A DNA stretch of 15,097 nt from Desulfurococcaceae archaeon (GTDB lineage: Archaea > Thermoproteota > Thermoprotei_A > Sulfolobales > Desulfurococcaceae): positions 1 to 15,097 of the forward strand of contig JAJHRJ010000004.1 of NCBI GenBank assembly GCA_020832865.1, given 5' to 3'. Shown one piece after another: positions 1 to 6,032 of the stretch. How positions within the stretch are numbered: position 1 is the first letter of the stretch; every line of letters starts with the position of its first letter. Position numbers and translations under genes: made by a program. The notes beneath the pieces are model-generated. The model ran no database searches. It was not told the DNA's origin and worked only from the letters and a program-made list of their open reading frames with translations.

Positions 1-290
1 AGTTTCACCTTGAGCAGCCAATGTACCATATTAAGCCAACAATGCCCGTCTCCTCCGGCGGCTTACACCCAGGTACACTACCACTAGTAATAGAGGCTCT
101 CGGAACAGACCTAGTAATACAAATTGGGGGTGGAGTAATAGGACACCCAGATGGCCCACGTGCAGGCGCCATAGCTGTTAGACAAGCACTAGAGGCTATT
201 AGTAGGGGTATACCACTAGAAGAGCACGCTAAGACACACCGTGAACTAGCAAGAGCACTCGAAAAGTGGGGTACTACAAAGCCAATCTAA
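1..290 (+). CDS. rbcL: Form III RuBisCO large subunit, C-terminal part (5' end outside window)
   Basis: Only the last 95 codons are present; the reading frame is open to the left edge and stops with TAA at 288-290. The phosphate-binding loops of the RuBisCO barrel are visible: MPVSSGG (nt 45-65) and IGGGVIGHP (nt 123-149). The end, ALEKWGTTKPI, resembles archaeal form III enzymes rather than plant or bacterial forms I/II. RuBisCO carboxylates ribulose-1,5-bisphosphate to two 3-phosphoglycerates. In archaea the form III enzyme usually works in AMP/nucleoside degradation with AMP phosphorylase and ribose-1,5-bisphosphate isomerase; neither is in this window. The gene converges on the ribosomal cluster, so it is a separate transcription unit. 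Family assignment is firm; the pathway role is inferred from the family. Confidence 0.93.
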   Translation, partial: FHLEQPMYHIKPTMPVSSGGLHPGTLPLVIEALGTDLVIQIGGGVIGHPDGPRAGAIAVRQALEAISRGIPLEEHAKTHRELARALEKWGTTKPI

Positions 291-291
291 C

Positions 292-311
292 ACTCACGAA
301 GAGCAGTGAGT
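292..311. repeat. Inverted repeat just after the RuBisCO stop
   Basis: ACTCAC at 292-297 and GTGAGT at 306-311 form a 6-bp stem with an 8-base loop directly after the RuBisCO stop codon. No T-run follows on the plus strand, so a terminator role is uncertain. The rest of 312-410 shows no gene or clear signal; it is the convergent intergenic space between RuBisCO and tRNA-Ser. Confidence 0.3.
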
Positions 312-410
312 ACCCGAAAGCTCTCATGAGAAATAACCGCTAAATACCAAGTACTGATAATGGTGCTAATAATAGTGTTGAGTACATGTAGACATTTTAA
401 TCTCATTAAG

Positions 411-494
411 CGCCGGGGGCGGGATTTGAACCCGCGCGGGGATATCCCCACCGGCTCTCAAGGCCGGCCCCTTAGTCCGCTCGGGCACCCCGGC
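411..494 (-). tRNA. tRNA-Ser (anticodon UGA)
   Basis: A full class II tRNA folds from the minus strand, 84 bases, without an encoded CCA and without an intron. The acceptor stem is GCCGGGG/CCCCGGC with discriminator G. The D stem is CCC/GGG. The anticodon stem is CCGGC/GCCGG with loop CTTGAGA, giving anticodon TGA. The long variable arm contains GGGG-ATAT-CCCC, and the T arm is GCGGG-TTCAAAT-CCCGC. The long variable arm, the anticodon and the G discriminator all point to serine rather than leucine. It lies only 7 bases after the stop of the methyltransferase gene on the same strand, so it is either co-transcribed or uses a promoter inside that gene's 3' end. Confidence 0.96.
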
Positions 495-501
495 TCTACT
501 A

Positions 502-1083
502 CTATACTTCTACATATAGGATAATATAACCCTTTTTACTAGTGGTCTTTACGCTCCTATATACTTCTCTAGCTCTACTAGCTAAATACTCTCCCCCCTT
601 AGCTAGGACAAACTGCGCGAAGCCGTTATCAACTAGGTGTTCTCTAGCACCTAGCACGATATCTTCAACTATGCTCATGCCAGCAGATAGTGGTGGGTTT
701 GAGTATATTGCGTTGAATTTTAAGCCTTTTACAGGCTTATACCTGTCTCCCTGTAGAACTACGACTCTGCTATCCACGTTATTTAATCTAGCGTTAATTC
801 TCGCTATTTTGACACATAGTGGATTAATATCTGTCATATAAACTCTGAGCCTGGGGTTTAACTTCGCGACAGTAATACCTATTACCCCGTAGCCGCAGCC
901 CACATCTAGTACGCTGCCCTCTTCGGGTAGCACAATGCTCTCTAGTAGTAGCCTCGTGCCCTCATCTACCTCCGTACCAGAGAAGAGACTAGTATATGAT
1001 ATAAACTGGAGAGTGACTCCCCGTATAAATAGGGGGATTAAGACCTTCTTTCCACGGGCTTCACTCTTGTAGTAGTGTGTCAT
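502..1083 (-). CDS. RsmC-like class I SAM-dependent methyltransferase (probable RNA guanine-N2 type)
   Basis: A 193-residue protein with a Rossmann-fold methyltransferase core. The SAM-binding motif I is VLDVGCGYGVIG (58-69), the acidic loop is MTDIN (83-87), and the catalytic motif IV is NPPLSAG (129-135). The NPP signature with this spacing is typical of the RsmC/MTS small-domain family and of archaeal MJ0882-like proteins, which modify exocyclic amines of bases in rRNA or tRNA. The protein has only the catalytic domain, without the duplicated inactive N-terminal domain of bacterial RsmC. Its ATG overlaps the cbf5 stop (ATGA, 4 bases), so it is translationally coupled to the pseudouridine synthase, which supports an RNA-modification role. 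The exact substrate cannot be read from the sequence. Confidence 0.85.
   Translation of the reverse strand: MTHYYKSEARGKKVLIPLFIRGVTLQFISYTSLFSGTEVDEGTRLLLESIVLPEEGSVLDVGCGYGVIGITVAKLNPRLRVYMTDINPLCVKIARINARLNNVDSRVVVLQGDRYKPVKGLKFNAIYSNPPLSAGMSIVEDIVLGAREHLVDNGFAQFVLAKGGEYLASRAREVYRSVKTTSKKGYIILYVEV
523..540 (-). promoter_or_regulatory. Possible TATA box/BRE for tRNA-Ser inside the methyltransferase gene
   Basis: On the minus strand an A-rich element (AAAAAGGG, 537-530) precedes TTATAT (529-524), whose centre is about 32 bases upstream of the mature tRNA 5' end. This is near the spacing expected for an archaeal BRE/TATA box with a short 5' leader. The sequence also encodes the end of the methyltransferase, so its composition may be coincidental. 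Confidence 0.35.
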
Positions 1084-2157
1084 TTAGATAACACCGTGCT
1101 TGTTTTTCTACGCTTCCAGTAATCGGGGTAAACTCCGCGTGGCATTATGACTCTTGTAGTTTTAACTACAATGCCCTTTTCCATTTTAGCAATCTCCTCA
1201 GCATCCCTGAGGGCCCTGCCGAGTGCTACTAGTTCTCCTTTTAGCGTGAATATCGCGACTCTATTGTTAGCTTTAACGTCACTAGTGAGCATTACTACAC
1301 CTGGCACCGCGAGGTCTGCTCCATGTGCAATAGCGTCTACAGCAGTGTCCATTATGACTATTTTAGGTAAGTGCACTACAGATACTTCAACTGGTAACAC
1401 ATATCTTCTTAAAAGGTCTTCTCTACCATTAGTCCTCCACAGGTAGAGTGCTTCACTAATGGTTTGAAGCCTCACGAGTGTCTCGTCTTCTCTGAAGGGC
1501 CCTGTCCTCGTCCTCCTTAGCTCTCTCATGTGTGCCCCTACTCCTAGGATCAATCCGAGATCGTGTGCTAGCTTTCTCATGTATGTCCCGGGATCGCACA
1601 GTACTCTCATTAGCACGTACTTTTCATAGTGATCTAGGATCTCGATCTCATATATGGTCTTCACTCTCACAGTCCTCTTAACACTTGACCTCAATGGGGG
1701 CTTCTGGTATATTTTACCTTTAAAGTTCTCAATAGCTCTTTGAATATTTCCTAGAGGCGTGTACTCGTGTAGCTGTATTAGCATTACATACTCTTTTACA
1801 CTGTGAATTACACTCCCAATAACCTTGGTACTATTAGCTAGACCTACAGGGAGAACGCCAGTCACTTTGGGGTCTCCCCACCCCTCAGATGAGGGGTTCT
1901 AGGGTACCCCCATGACCGGCTTTACTCACATTAAATATCTTCTTAATCCACGCGACTACTTCATGACTTGTAGGCCCAGGAGGTTTATCTAAGTTTATAA
2001 CACCAAATCGTATAAGGTCTTCAATTTTCCTATCAAGCGGGAACGTGCCATAATCCAGACAGGTATCCGCCTCTCGAAGCTTAATCCAGTTGTTCTCATA
2101 TCCAGCCCTCCTAGTGATCTCGTTAATAAAACGCAGGCCTTTTTCCACTAAACTCAT
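1080..2157 (-). CDS. cbf5: tRNA/rRNA pseudouridine synthase Cbf5 (dyskerin), two exons
   Basis: Cbf5 is the catalytic protein of archaeal H/ACA RNPs and also makes tRNA pseudouridine-55. Exon 1 is 2157-1899 and exon 2 is 1873-1080, both minus strand; joining them gives 1053 bases, 350 residues, normal for the family. The N-terminal extension leads into the TruB core: GVINLDKPPGPTSHEVV (52-68), then AGHGGTLDP with catalytic Asp87, then KVTGVLPVG. The PUA domain covers roughly 254-345. Unspliced, the frame stops after 90 codons and the second part lies in another frame. The missing junction residues are restored exactly by removing 25 bases (1874-1898). The start ATG is preceded by GGGGT (2168-2164) and a TATA-like box. 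The stop overlaps the methyltransferase start. Confidence 0.95.
1874..1898 (-). other. 25-nt bulge-helix-bulge intron in cbf5 mRNA
   Basis: The RNA folds into a splicing-endonuclease substrate. The inner stem is ACCCCUC (1897-1891) with GAGGGGU (1886-1880), closed by an AUCU loop. The central 4-bp helix is CCCU (1904-1901) with GGGG (1879-1876). Two 3-base bulges, both AGA, lie at 1900-1898 and 1875-1873. An outer pairing is possible between GGGG (1911-1907) in exon 1 and CCCC (1872-1869) in exon 2. Cutting after the second base of each bulge and ligating gives CUA GAC CCC AAA, i.e. L-D-P-K, the conserved Cbf5 sequence. The intron shifts the frame (25 is not a multiple of 3) and holds an in-frame UGA. 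Archaeal introns of this kind in cbf5 are established knowledge for Desulfurococcales and Sulfolobales. Confidence 0.93.
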
Positions 2158-2237
2158 ATACTTACCCCGAAAAACGTGAGTTCATAGAGGCTTATAACTG
2201 TAGTAGCAATTAAGATGAGTAGGTCTGTTTTGAGCAT
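2154..2237 (-). CDS. Possible 27-residue hydrophobic small ORF upstream of cbf5
   Basis: In the 125-base gap before cbf5 an ATG at 2237 opens 27 codons ending in a TGA that overlaps the cbf5 ATG (ATGA). The predicted peptide is hydrophobic: a short MLKTD start is followed by LLILIATTVISLY, enough for one membrane helix. It has no clear Shine-Dalgarno site. A TTTTTAA box (2275-2269) could allow a nearly leaderless transcript. The same bases include the TATA-like box proposed for cbf5, so the ORF may be chance. I do not recognise the peptide. Confidence 0.2.
   Translation of the reverse strand: MLKTDLLILIATTVISLYELTFFGVSI
2191..2200 (-). promoter_or_regulatory. Possible TATA box for cbf5
   Basis: TTATAA at 2197-2192 (minus strand) lies about 26 bases before the G-tract at 2168-2165. 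Initiation there would give an 11-base leader GGGGTAAGTAT before the cbf5 ATG. The 125-base gap to L14e is one of the two largest in the cluster, which supports a local promoter. A second AT-rich box, TTTTTAA (2275-2269), lies further upstream. Confidence 0.35.
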
Positions 2238-2282
2238 ATATGTGCGTTAAAACACTAATATCTCTAAGTTAAAAATTCTATC

Positions 2283-2573
2283 CTATATCTTACTTAACTC
2301 AGGCTTTACTGCTTCCTTCATGTATTCAACTAAACCACTTTTCTCTAGTGATTTTAAAACCTCGTCGTCACTAGCTCCTCTAGGTATTTCTATAGTCTTG
2401 TCTGTTGGCTCTATGTGTTTTATGTTAACTCTGCGCCTCTTAACTCCTGTTAATTGCTTTGGTCCAGTAATGAGAACGAAGTTCTCGTCAACTATGTCAA
2501 CTATGACGCATTTTCTCCCAGCTTCTCTCCCAGCTACTTTGACACATATTCTGCCTATTTCTATAGCTGGCAC
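2283..2573 (-). CDS. rpl14e: Large subunit ribosomal protein L14e (eL14)
   Basis: A 96-residue archaeal/eukaryotic-type 60S/50S protein. The N-terminal half is an SH3-like barrel: [19 protein letters not shown], then [31 protein letters not shown] follows. The GTG at 2573 is chosen as start because GAGGTG (2585-2580) is a Shine-Dalgarno site 6 bases upstream and the family begins MPAIE. A GTG at 2582 lies inside that site and would add three residues. L14e between cmk and cbf5 is a standard archaeal arrangement. Gap to cmk 50 bases, to cbf5 125 bases. Confidence 0.95.
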   Translation of the reverse strand: MPAIEIGRICVKVAGREAGRKCVIVDIVDENFVLITGPKQLTGVKRRRVNIKHIEPTDKTIEIPRGASDDEVLKSLEKSGLVEYMKEAVKPELSKI

Positions 2574-2623
2574 TGGAAACACCTCTTTATTAGCCTACAC
2601 TTTTAGACATCAACTAGTAGTTT

Positions 2624-3151
2624 TTAAACATCATTTTCTATAACCTTCCTGATAATCTTAAAGGCTCTCTCAGCATTAATGTTCTTTGTGTTTACAACAA
2701 CGTCAAATATTGATAAGTCACTCACATCTATTCCATAAAACTCCATAAAGCGCCTCTTCTGGCTTACTTCTCTTATTAGGGTCTCTCTGAGAGCCCTCTC
2801 CACGGGTATGTTATCCCTAGTAGCAATTCTCAAGACCCTGAGGGCAAAGGGGGCTGTTACATATACTTTAATATCGACAATATCGCCTACAATCCAGGCA
2901 CCTAAATGCGCGTCTATTACAATGTTGTCTTCATGTGCTATCTCAAAGGTCTTCTTGTCAACTTCAATGTCGATGCTAGGGTCTCTAGTAGCGAGAACGC
3001 TTAGCTCGTCTACTCCAACACCACGTTTTAACGCTATTTCACGAAACACTCTTCCCGCTGAGAAGTACTTTAATTTAAAGTGCTCAGCTATAAGCTTAGC
3101 CTGCGTGGTTTTACCGCTACCTGGAGGACCGCTAACGACTACTCTCACCAC
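2624..3151 (-). CDS. cmk: Cytidylate kinase (archaeal type)
   Basis: A 175-residue P-loop kinase that phosphorylates CMP/dCMP to the diphosphates in pyrimidine nucleotide metabolism. The Walker A loop is SGPPGSGKTT (7-16). The NMP-binding region follows with YFSAGRVFREIA, which resembles archaeal CMP kinases rather than adenylate kinases. The sheet strand NIVIDAHLGAW and the lid-region arginines near ETLIREVSQKRR fit the family. The GTG start has GGTG 6 bases upstream. The gene sits between L34e and L14e, its usual place in crenarchaea. Confidence 0.92.
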   Translation of the reverse strand: MVRVVVSGPPGSGKTTQAKLIAEHFKLKYFSAGRVFREIALKRGVGVDELSVLATRDPSIDIEVDKKTFEIAHEDNIVIDAHLGAWIVGDIVDIKVYVTAPFALRVLRIATRDNIPVERALRETLIREVSQKRRFMEFYGIDVSDLSIFDVVVNTKNINAERAFKIIRKVIENDV

Positions 3152-3192
3152 TTGTCACACCAGTAACTATACTTAGAGAAGAGTAGCTTATG

Positions 3193-3498
3193 CTAGGATA
3201 AGCCAGTTGCCTCGGTTGAGAACGTGTAAAGCGATAGCCGCACACTCTCTCTTAACCCCCTTGCAAGACAGCGAGGGCAAATCACACCTCCATACATTCT
3301 TTCAGGTCTCTTCATAGTTTTCGCGAGTTTACTCAGTTTAAATGATCTAAGAGCTGGAACACCATTTAGCTCTCTACCACAAATAGCACACCGAGCTCTA
3401 CTAGGACGCTTCTTCTCATAGTGTACTGTGACATCTCCTCTTGGAGTAACTCTTTTAACTCTCCTCCAACCCCTTGACCTGTACATGGGTCGAGGCAT
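3193..3498 (-). CDS. rpl34e: Large subunit ribosomal protein L34e (eL34)
   Basis: A 101-residue zinc-ribbon ribosomal protein. It starts MPRPMYRSRGWRRV, the family's usual beginning, and has two CxxC pairs (CAIC at 37-40 and CPRC at 74-77). The ATG at 3498 has GAGGTG 9 bases upstream (3513-3508); an in-frame GTG at 3510 lies within that site and is rejected. The 63-base gap to the DUF106 gene carries a hairpin and a TATA-like element, so L34e may begin its own transcript together with cmk and L14e. Confidence 0.95.
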   Translation of the reverse strand: MPRPMYRSRGWRRVKRVTPRGDVTVHYEKKRPSRARCAICGRELNGVPALRSFKLSKLAKTMKRPERMYGGVICPRCLARGLRESVRLSLYTFSTEATGLS

Positions 3499-3535
3499 TA
3501 TTAAGCACACCTCTACACTTCATACTTTGCACATA

Positions 3536-3552
3536 AGGCTCTTAAAATAAAC
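3536..3552 (-). promoter_or_regulatory. Possible TATA box upstream of L34e
   Basis: On the minus strand TTTATTTTAAG (3551-3541) lies about 48 bases before the L34e ATG. Transcription starting 25-27 bases downstream of it would give a leader of about 20 bases containing the GAGGTG site. Spacing is plausible, but AT-rich matches are common in this genome. Confidence 0.35.
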
Positions 3553-3566
3553 TAGTTTTAACTAGT
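3541..3566 (-). terminator. Hairpin plus T-rich tract after the DUF106 gene
   Basis: ACTAGT (3566-3561) and ACTAGT (3556-3551) are self-complementary arms around a TAAA loop, and TTTATTTT follows on the minus strand. The first arm includes the DUF106 stop codon. This may end the secY-DUF106 message, although the 6-bp stem is AT-rich and weak at high temperature; the T-rich tract alone could terminate archaeal RNA polymerase. Confidence 0.35.
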
Positions 3567-4011
3567 CTAATTTCGCCTCTCTTATAAATATATAGAGCAC
3601 ACCTGTGAGAATTAATATTGTGTTTACGTAGATGGGTATAACGAAGTAGCCTGATTCTGTGTCGAGAAAGCTCAGCAGTGGTAATCCCACTGGTGACTTA
3701 GTGAAAAACGTGTTAAATACTGACCCAATAAGCCAGGTTATAGTTAAACTCGCTAGGTAGAACACTAGGAATAAGAGTGTGTATACTAGTGTAACTACTA
3801 CTGCTCTTCTGCGAAGTGACTTAATGTATGGTTTGAGCTTCCTGTATTTTCTCACGTCTCTCTTAGATCTAAGCTCCTGTGGCACCCCTGTTAGCACTTG
3901 GCGGAGAGAACAGATTTCTCTATAAAACCGTGTCTTCTTGAATAGCCTAACCAGGAACACGTATATGGCTACTAAGAATATGATAGACGCTGTGAGGAGA
4001 ATAGTGATCAT
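3562..4011 (-). CDS. EMC3/TMCO1-like (DUF106) membrane protein, Oxa1 superfamily
   Basis: A 149-residue membrane protein with three predicted hydrophobic helices, at about 2-24, 71-96 and 122-143. Between the first two is a highly basic cytoplasmic segment (residues 40-70, with RSKRDVRKYRKLK and LRRR). This layout matches the archaeal DUF106 family, relatives of the eukaryotic membrane insertases EMC3 and TMCO1 and of YidC/Oxa1. The gene starts 5 bases after the secY stop, with GGAG in the end of secY as ribosome site, so it is probably translated with secY. A role in helping membrane proteins insert next to the SecY channel is inferred from family and context. Archaea often have adenylate kinase between these two genes; it is absent here. 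Confidence 0.82.
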   Translation of the reverse strand: MITILLTASIIFLVAIYVFLVRLFKKTRFYREICSLRQVLTGVPQELRSKRDVRKYRKLKPYIKSLRRRAVVVTLVYTLLFLVFYLASLTITWLIGSVFNTFFTKSPVGLPLLSFLDTESGYFVIPIYVNTILILTGVLYIFIREAKLD

Positions 4012-4016
4012 AGTTA

Positions 4017-5441
4017 TTATTCTCCAATAAATCTCCTTAGCAGAGGATACGCCTCAAGAGCTCTCTCGTAAGCTATTGCCGCGTAATACTGCTGTAGTAT
4101 ACCAATTGCTAAGAGGAGCCCCATACCTGTACCGTAAGCCCCTAATATATCCGCGATAATAGCTATAACTGCTACAATTATTGATGAGAGAATTGTTAAT
4201 GGGTAAATATACCTCGCAAGAATATGCTCTAGTATCTTAGGGTTACGTCTAAGCCCAGGCACCTCGAAACCACTGTCTATGAGTTGCTGAGCCTGAGCAG
4301 GTGGATTTAGACCTGCCACCTCAACCCACATTAGTCCAAACATAATAGCGAACACTATGACGAGTACGCTGTATATAATTGTGTGAACAGGATCGTGTGC
4401 TGCACTATAGACGCCGCTGGGCCCCGACAAGTAGTATGCTAATCCACCAGTTACCCTGCCTTGTGCATCGTACTGAACTAAGAAGTTTACTACACTAGCA
4501 GGTACAATATTGCGTAGGTAATTCCTTATTAACGCAGCAAACACTATTATATTGGAATAGAGTATACCTATGAATAGCACTGGTATGTTACTAACGTAGA
4601 GAAATTGCAGTGGGACTCTACTTTTAATTGTGTATAGTCTAGGAGATGTTATTGGTATTTCTACTCTCATACTGCTAAGGTAAACTAGTAGTATTGCAAT
4701 AGTAATAGTCGCGAGTAGCCCTACGAGGTCTCTTCCACCAGGCCTAATAAACACGTTGGCGAGGTCTCTACGGTTGAACACGGCGTCTACGAGGTATGGT
4801 ATAAATCCAACGTATTCTCCTTGAACTCTAAGTGGACTAAATGTGTTCCAGAAGACGGTTGTAGCTACACCAGCTAGAATAAAGAGTGAAACTCCTGAGC
4901 CTATCCCCCACCCCTTTTGCACCATTTCATCGAGGATCATTATGAGAAACGTCGCTAAGAATAGTTGAAGCGCAACAGCTACTCTAATACTTGAGGACGC
5001 AGTACAGTGCGTAATTGGGTTTCCAGCGAAATTCCAGTATCTACACGCGAGAGAGTACATTGCAGCTTGAAATGCCGTGAGGACTATTGCTAGTGTTTTC
5101 TGCGCCATTGTAAACTCTCGCCGCTTCTCTGGGTCAGTTAGGTCAATATCTACTATCTTCGCCCCCGCCAAGATCTGCATTATTAACCCAGCAGTAACTA
5201 TAGGTCCTATACCGAGCTCCATTAAAGTCCCACTGTGAGCAGCAAAGATTACTTGGATTAGTAGAAATTGCTCAGGCCCTGTGACCTGTATGCCATATAG
5301 TGGTGTGTGAGCCATTAATAAGTATACGAGTAGTGCGAGAAAAGTCCAGGCTAATCTCTCTCCAAGGCTTGGCCTCCTCTTAGGTTTAGGCACAGTTGGT
5401 ACATACTTCGCTACCGTGGCCATTGCTGAAAGTACTCCCAT
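4017..5441 (-). CDS. secY: Preprotein translocase subunit SecY
   Basis: The channel subunit of the SecYEbeta translocon in the cytoplasmic membrane, 474 residues, normal for crenarchaea. A basic N-terminus (PKPKRRPSLGERL) leads into ten hydrophobic helices, beginning at about residue 28 and ending near 455. Recognisable parts are the second-helix segment GIGPIVTAGLIMQILAG (77-93), the loop DPEKRREF, the fifth-helix start GWGIGSGVSLFI, and the conserved loop GFEVPGLRRNP before helix 9. The ATG has AGGTGA 6 bases upstream (5453-5448). The 125-base gap before it suggests an extra promoter separate from that of the upstream ribosomal genes. Confidence 0.97.
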   Translation of the reverse strand: MGVLSAMATVAKYVPTVPKPKRRPSLGERLAWTFLALLVYLLMAHTPLYGIQVTGPEQFLLIQVIFAAHSGTLMELGIGPIVTAGLIMQILAGAKIVDIDLTDPEKRREFTMAQKTLAIVLTAFQAAMYSLACRYWNFAGNPITHCTASSSIRVAVALQLFLATFLIMILDEMVQKGWGIGSGVSLFILAGVATTVFWNTFSPLRVQGEYVGFIPYLVDAVFNRRDLANVFIRPGGRDLVGLLATITIAILLVYLSSMRVEIPITSPRLYTIKSRVPLQFLYVSNIPVLFIGILYSNIIVFAALIRNYLRNIVPASVVNFLVQYDAQGRVTGGLAYYLSGPSGVYSAAHDPVHTIIYSVLVIVFAIMFGLMWVEVAGLNPPAQAQQLIDSGFEVPGLRRNPKILEHILARYIYPLTILSSIIVAVIAIIADILGAYGTGMGLLLAIGILQQYYAAIAYERALEAYPLLRRFIGE

Positions 5442-5510
5442 GCTATTTCACCTTTTACTCAAAGCTAACCGTATACAGCTCTTTAACTAAGTTTCTATAG
5501 ATATTTCCCA

Positions 5511-5524
5511 GTTAAAATTTATCT
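5511..5524 (-). promoter_or_regulatory. Possible TATA box upstream of secY
   Basis: GATAAATTTTAAC (minus strand, ending at 5511) is the most TATA-like sequence in the 125-base gap between L15 and secY. Initiation about 26 bases downstream would leave a leader of roughly 48 bases. A second, weaker candidate (TTAGTTAAAG, near 5490-5481) lies closer to the gene. The rest of the gap (5442-5566) holds no ORF I can support. Confidence 0.3.
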
Positions 5525-5566
5525 CTACTGCAATAGGTTATTTTCTCAAATGAGCTCTTAAACTCC

Positions 5567-6022
5567 TTACTTCGCGTTTTCAACTAAGACTACTACGCCT
5601 CCCTGCTTCTCGATCTTCTTCTTGGCTTTCTCCGAGATACTCTTAGTTATGACTTTTAGTGGTATTGTTACTCTTCCTCTACCAAGGACCTTATCATATC
5701 CCATTTCAACAGTGTCTATGACAATGAGCTCGTTTTCTCTTACAGCACGATTCTGTGAGAGTAGCTGTAAAGCAAGCTCATTTAAATCCCCTACATTAAT
5801 AGTCTTAGTTTCTCCTCGAAGTTGGCGCGGGCTTACAAAGCCGTGTTTACCATACCAGTTTGGAGCATGCTTTATAAGCCATATCCACTTGTGTTTGTGG
5901 AAACCAACAGCGCCAAAGCCTCCTCTTGACCCGCTTTTTCTGTGTTGTCCTATTCTACCCCAGCCCATTGTTCTCGTTCTACCACGTAACTTGCGGCTCT
6001 TTTTCTCACGTCTCACAACCAT
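5567..6022 (-). CDS. rpl15: Large subunit ribosomal protein L15 (uL15)
   Basis: A 151-residue protein of the 50S subunit. The basic, glycine-rich N-terminal extension ([21 protein letters not shown], then [14 protein letters not shown]) threads into 23S rRNA in known ribosome structures. The C-terminal globular part ends [23 protein letters not shown] with a typical nucleic-acid-facing strand. It follows L30 by 10 bases and is the last gene before the secY gap. Confidence 0.97.
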   Translation of the reverse strand: MVVRREKKSRKLRGRTRTMGWGRIGQHRKSGSRGGFGAVGFHKHKWIWLIKHAPNWYGKHGFVSPRQLRGETKTINVGDLNELALQLLSQNRAVRENELIVIDTVEMGYDKVLGRGRVTIPLKVITKSISEKAKKKIEKQGGVVVLVENAK

Positions 6023-6032
6023 GTAAGCTCAC

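Noticed and set aside
292..311. Strong intrinsic terminator of RuBisCO
   Set aside because: The stem is short and lacks a following T-run; kept only as an inverted repeat with low confidence.
1080..1865. The C-terminal Cbf5 part as an independent gene starting at the GTG at 1865
   Set aside because: It would begin inside the catalytic core, just after the catalytic Asp, and could not fold as a working enzyme; splicing explains it better.
1080..2157. Cbf5 as a pseudogene or sequencing frameshift
   Set aside because: The break coincides with a complete bulge-helix-bulge fold, and its removal restores the exact conserved residues including the catalytic Asp; a random frameshift would not do this.
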